From assembly GCA_012514855.1 (NCBI GenBank), contig JAAYZL010000254.1:1-7404 (forward strand): a DNA stretch of 7,404 bases. Reading direction: 5' to 3'. This DNA is from Clostridiales bacterium. Its GTDB lineage: Bacteria; Bacillota_A; Clostridia; Christensenellales; Aristaeellaceae. Of this stretch, positions 6,273 through 7,404 are shown in pieces (the stretch's first letter is position 1; each line of letters starts with the position of its first letter). A model generated the notes under the pieces. It saw only the letters and a program-made list of their open reading frames with translations. It made no database searches and had not been told where the DNA came from. Made by a program: the position numbers and the translations under genes.

Positions 6273-6497
6273 ATGATCTTTGAAAAAGTTGCCGAGATGC
6301 TTGCCGACTACAAGGGAATCGACGTTTCGACGATCGCGCCGGAATCGACGTTTCAGGACCTCGAGCTCGACTCGCTCGACGTCGCCGACCTCGTGATGCA
6401 GATCGAGGACGCGCTCGGCGTCAACATCGAGCTCGACCCGAGCGTGACGAACATGGACGCGCTGGTCAAGCGCATCGAAGAGGCGAAGAACGCATGA
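6273..6497 (+). CDS. acpP: Acyl carrier protein
   Basis: This acidic 74-residue protein carries growing acyl chains on a phosphopantetheine arm. The attachment serine is Ser34 in the motif LELDSLDVADLV, followed by the recognition helix region MQIEDALGVNIE. Length and charge fit ACP of type II fatty-acid synthesis. The ATG follows GGAGGA (6259-6264) with an 8-nt spacing, a strong site that suits a very abundant protein, and the gap after fabH is 45 bp. The stop overlaps the fabK start by ATGA. Its position between fabH and fabK makes fatty-acid synthesis much more likely than a polyketide or peptide pathway. Confidence 0.96.
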   Translation: MIFEKVAEMLADYKGIDVSTIAPESTFQDLELDSLDVADLVMQIEDALGVNIELDPSVTNMDALVKRIEEAKNA

Positions 6498-7404
6498 TCC
6501 ATACCGACATCTGCGACCGGATCGGCATCGAGTACCCGATCTTTCAGGGCGGCATGGCCTGGGTGAGCGAGCACGTGCTCGCCGCCGCGGTGTCGAACGC
6601 CGGGGGTCTCGGGCTGATCTCCGCGATGAGCGCGGACGGCGAGTACCTGCGCAGGGAGATTCGCCTCTGCCGCGAAATAACAGATAAGCCGTTCGGCGTC
6701 AACGTGATGCTGATGAGCCCGTACGCCGCCGAGGTCGCGAAGGTCATCCTCGAGGAGAGGGTGTCCGTCGTCACGACCGGCGCGGGGCTTCCGGGCGTGT
6801 ACATGAAGGAGTGGGTGCCCGCGGGCATCAAGGTCGTGCCTGTGGTTCCGTCGACCGCGATCGCCCGGCGCGTCGAGCGCGAGGGCGCGGCGGCGATCAT
6901 CGCAGAGGGCTGCGAGTCCGGCGGGCACGTGGGCGAACTGACGACGATGGCGCTCGTGCCGCAGGTCGTGGACTGCGTTTCGGTTCCGGTCGTCGCCGCC
7001 GGCGGCATCGCGGACGGCAGGGGCATCGCGGCCGCGTTCATGCTGGGCGCGAGGGGCGTACAGTGCGGCACGCGGTTCCTGTGCGCCGAGGAGTGCCAGA
7101 TCCACCCGAACTACAAGCGGAAGGTGCTTGCCGCGCGCGACATCGACACGGTCGTGACCGGCCGCAGGCTCGGCCACCCGGTGCGCTGCCTGCGCAACCC
7201 GCTCTCCAGGCAGATCGGGCTGATGGAGTACGACAGCTCCGTATCGAACGAGGAGATCGAGCGCTGCGGCGCGGGCTCGCTCAGAAGGGCCGCGGTCGAG
7301 GGCGACACGGAGGGCGGCAGCTTCATGGCCGGCCAGATCGCCGCGCTCGTCAAGTGCGTGAAGCCCGCGCGCGAGATCATCGCCGAGATGTTCGCGGAGG
7401 CGGA
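6494..7404 (+). CDS. fabK: Enoyl-ACP reductase II, FMN-dependent (3' end missing)
   Basis: FabK reduces trans-2-enoyl-ACP to acyl-ACP with NAD(P)H and FMN, the last step of each elongation cycle. The window holds 303 residues; the S. pneumoniae enzyme has about 324, so roughly the last 20 are missing. Family text is clear in order: YPIFQGGMAWV (14-24), SNAGGLGLI (34-42), DKPFGVNVMLMSP (64-76), VTTGAGLP (93-100), PVVPS (116-120), AEGCESGGHVGELTT (137-151) with the catalytic His145, VVAAGGIADG (166-175), GVQCGTRF (188-195), HPNYK (204-208) and GSFMAGQIA (275-283). It is related to 2-nitropropane dioxygenases, but the GGHVGELTT segment, the match to FabK over its length and the ACP next door favour FabK. 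The start overlaps the acp stop; only a weak AGAGG (6479-6483) precedes it, so translation is probably coupled. FabK enzymes are known to be insensitive to triclosan. Confidence 0.95.
   Translation, partial: MIHTDICDRIGIEYPIFQGGMAWVSEHVLAAAVSNAGGLGLISAMSADGEYLRREIRLCREITDKPFGVNVMLMSPYAAEVAKVILEERVSVVTTGAGLPGVYMKEWVPAGIKVVPVVPSTAIARRVEREGAAAIIAEGCESGGHVGELTTMALVPQVVDCVSVPVVAAGGIADGRGIAAAFMLGARGVQCGTRFLCAEECQIHPNYKRKVLAARDIDTVVTGRRLGHPVRCLRNPLSRQIGLMEYDSSVSNEEIERCGAGSLRRAAVEGDTEGGSFMAGQIAALVKCVKPAREIIAEMFAEA

Noticed and set aside
6353..7177. Minus-strand open frame of 274 codons opposite acp and fabK
   Set aside because: No domain, no ribosome site, and opposite two well-conserved genes.

Overview
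The window reads as an accessory-free stretch of a GC-rich bacterial chromosome, with every gene on the + strand. The probable host is a member of the Bacillota (Clostridia-like). The reasons are strong AGGAGG-type ribosome binding sites, an ideal TTGACA-17-TATCAT promoter, and a fatty-acid cluster in the order MarR regulator - fabH - acp - fabK, as in the fabT-fabH-acpP-fabK cluster of streptococci. The high GC argues against a streptococcus and suits a GC-rich clostridial lineage. That placement is inference.

Region 1 (1-4472) looks like one transport operon. It holds the C-terminal part of a periplasmic-type substrate-binding protein, a hairpin in a 190-bp gap, a fused two-domain permease (573 aa), its ABC ATPase (358 aa, overlapping the permease by ATGA) and, 24 bp on, an aldo/keto reductase closely resembling E. 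coli YghZ. The transporter has the FbpABC/AfuABC layout usually labelled 'ferric iron'. The visible part of the binding protein lacks an adjacent Tyr-Tyr pair and has a His-Asp instead. With the reductase next door, a phosphorylated sugar or related organophosphate is a better guess for the substrate than iron.

Region 2 (4473-4794, 322 bp without a gene) contains a good intrinsic terminator for the reductase (4525-4562), two strong inverted-repeat hairpins (4596-4637 and 4648-4675), and then the promoter and a perfect 19-bp palindrome that is the probable operator of the next operon.

Region 3 (4795-7404) is the start of a type II fatty acid synthesis operon: a FabT-like MarR regulator, FabH (initiating condensing enzyme), acyl carrier protein and FabK (FMN enoyl-ACP reductase, cut by the window end about 20 residues short of the usual length). 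marR/fabH and acp/fabK overlap by ATGA. The regulator probably represses its own promoter and so the whole operon. FabH starts acyl chains on ACP and FabK does the last reduction of each elongation cycle. No tRNA, rRNA, CRISPR array, insertion sequence or phage gene was seen. I did not find a clearly undescribed system; the most interesting points are the likely mis-assignable transporter substrate, the operator palindrome and the paired hairpins.
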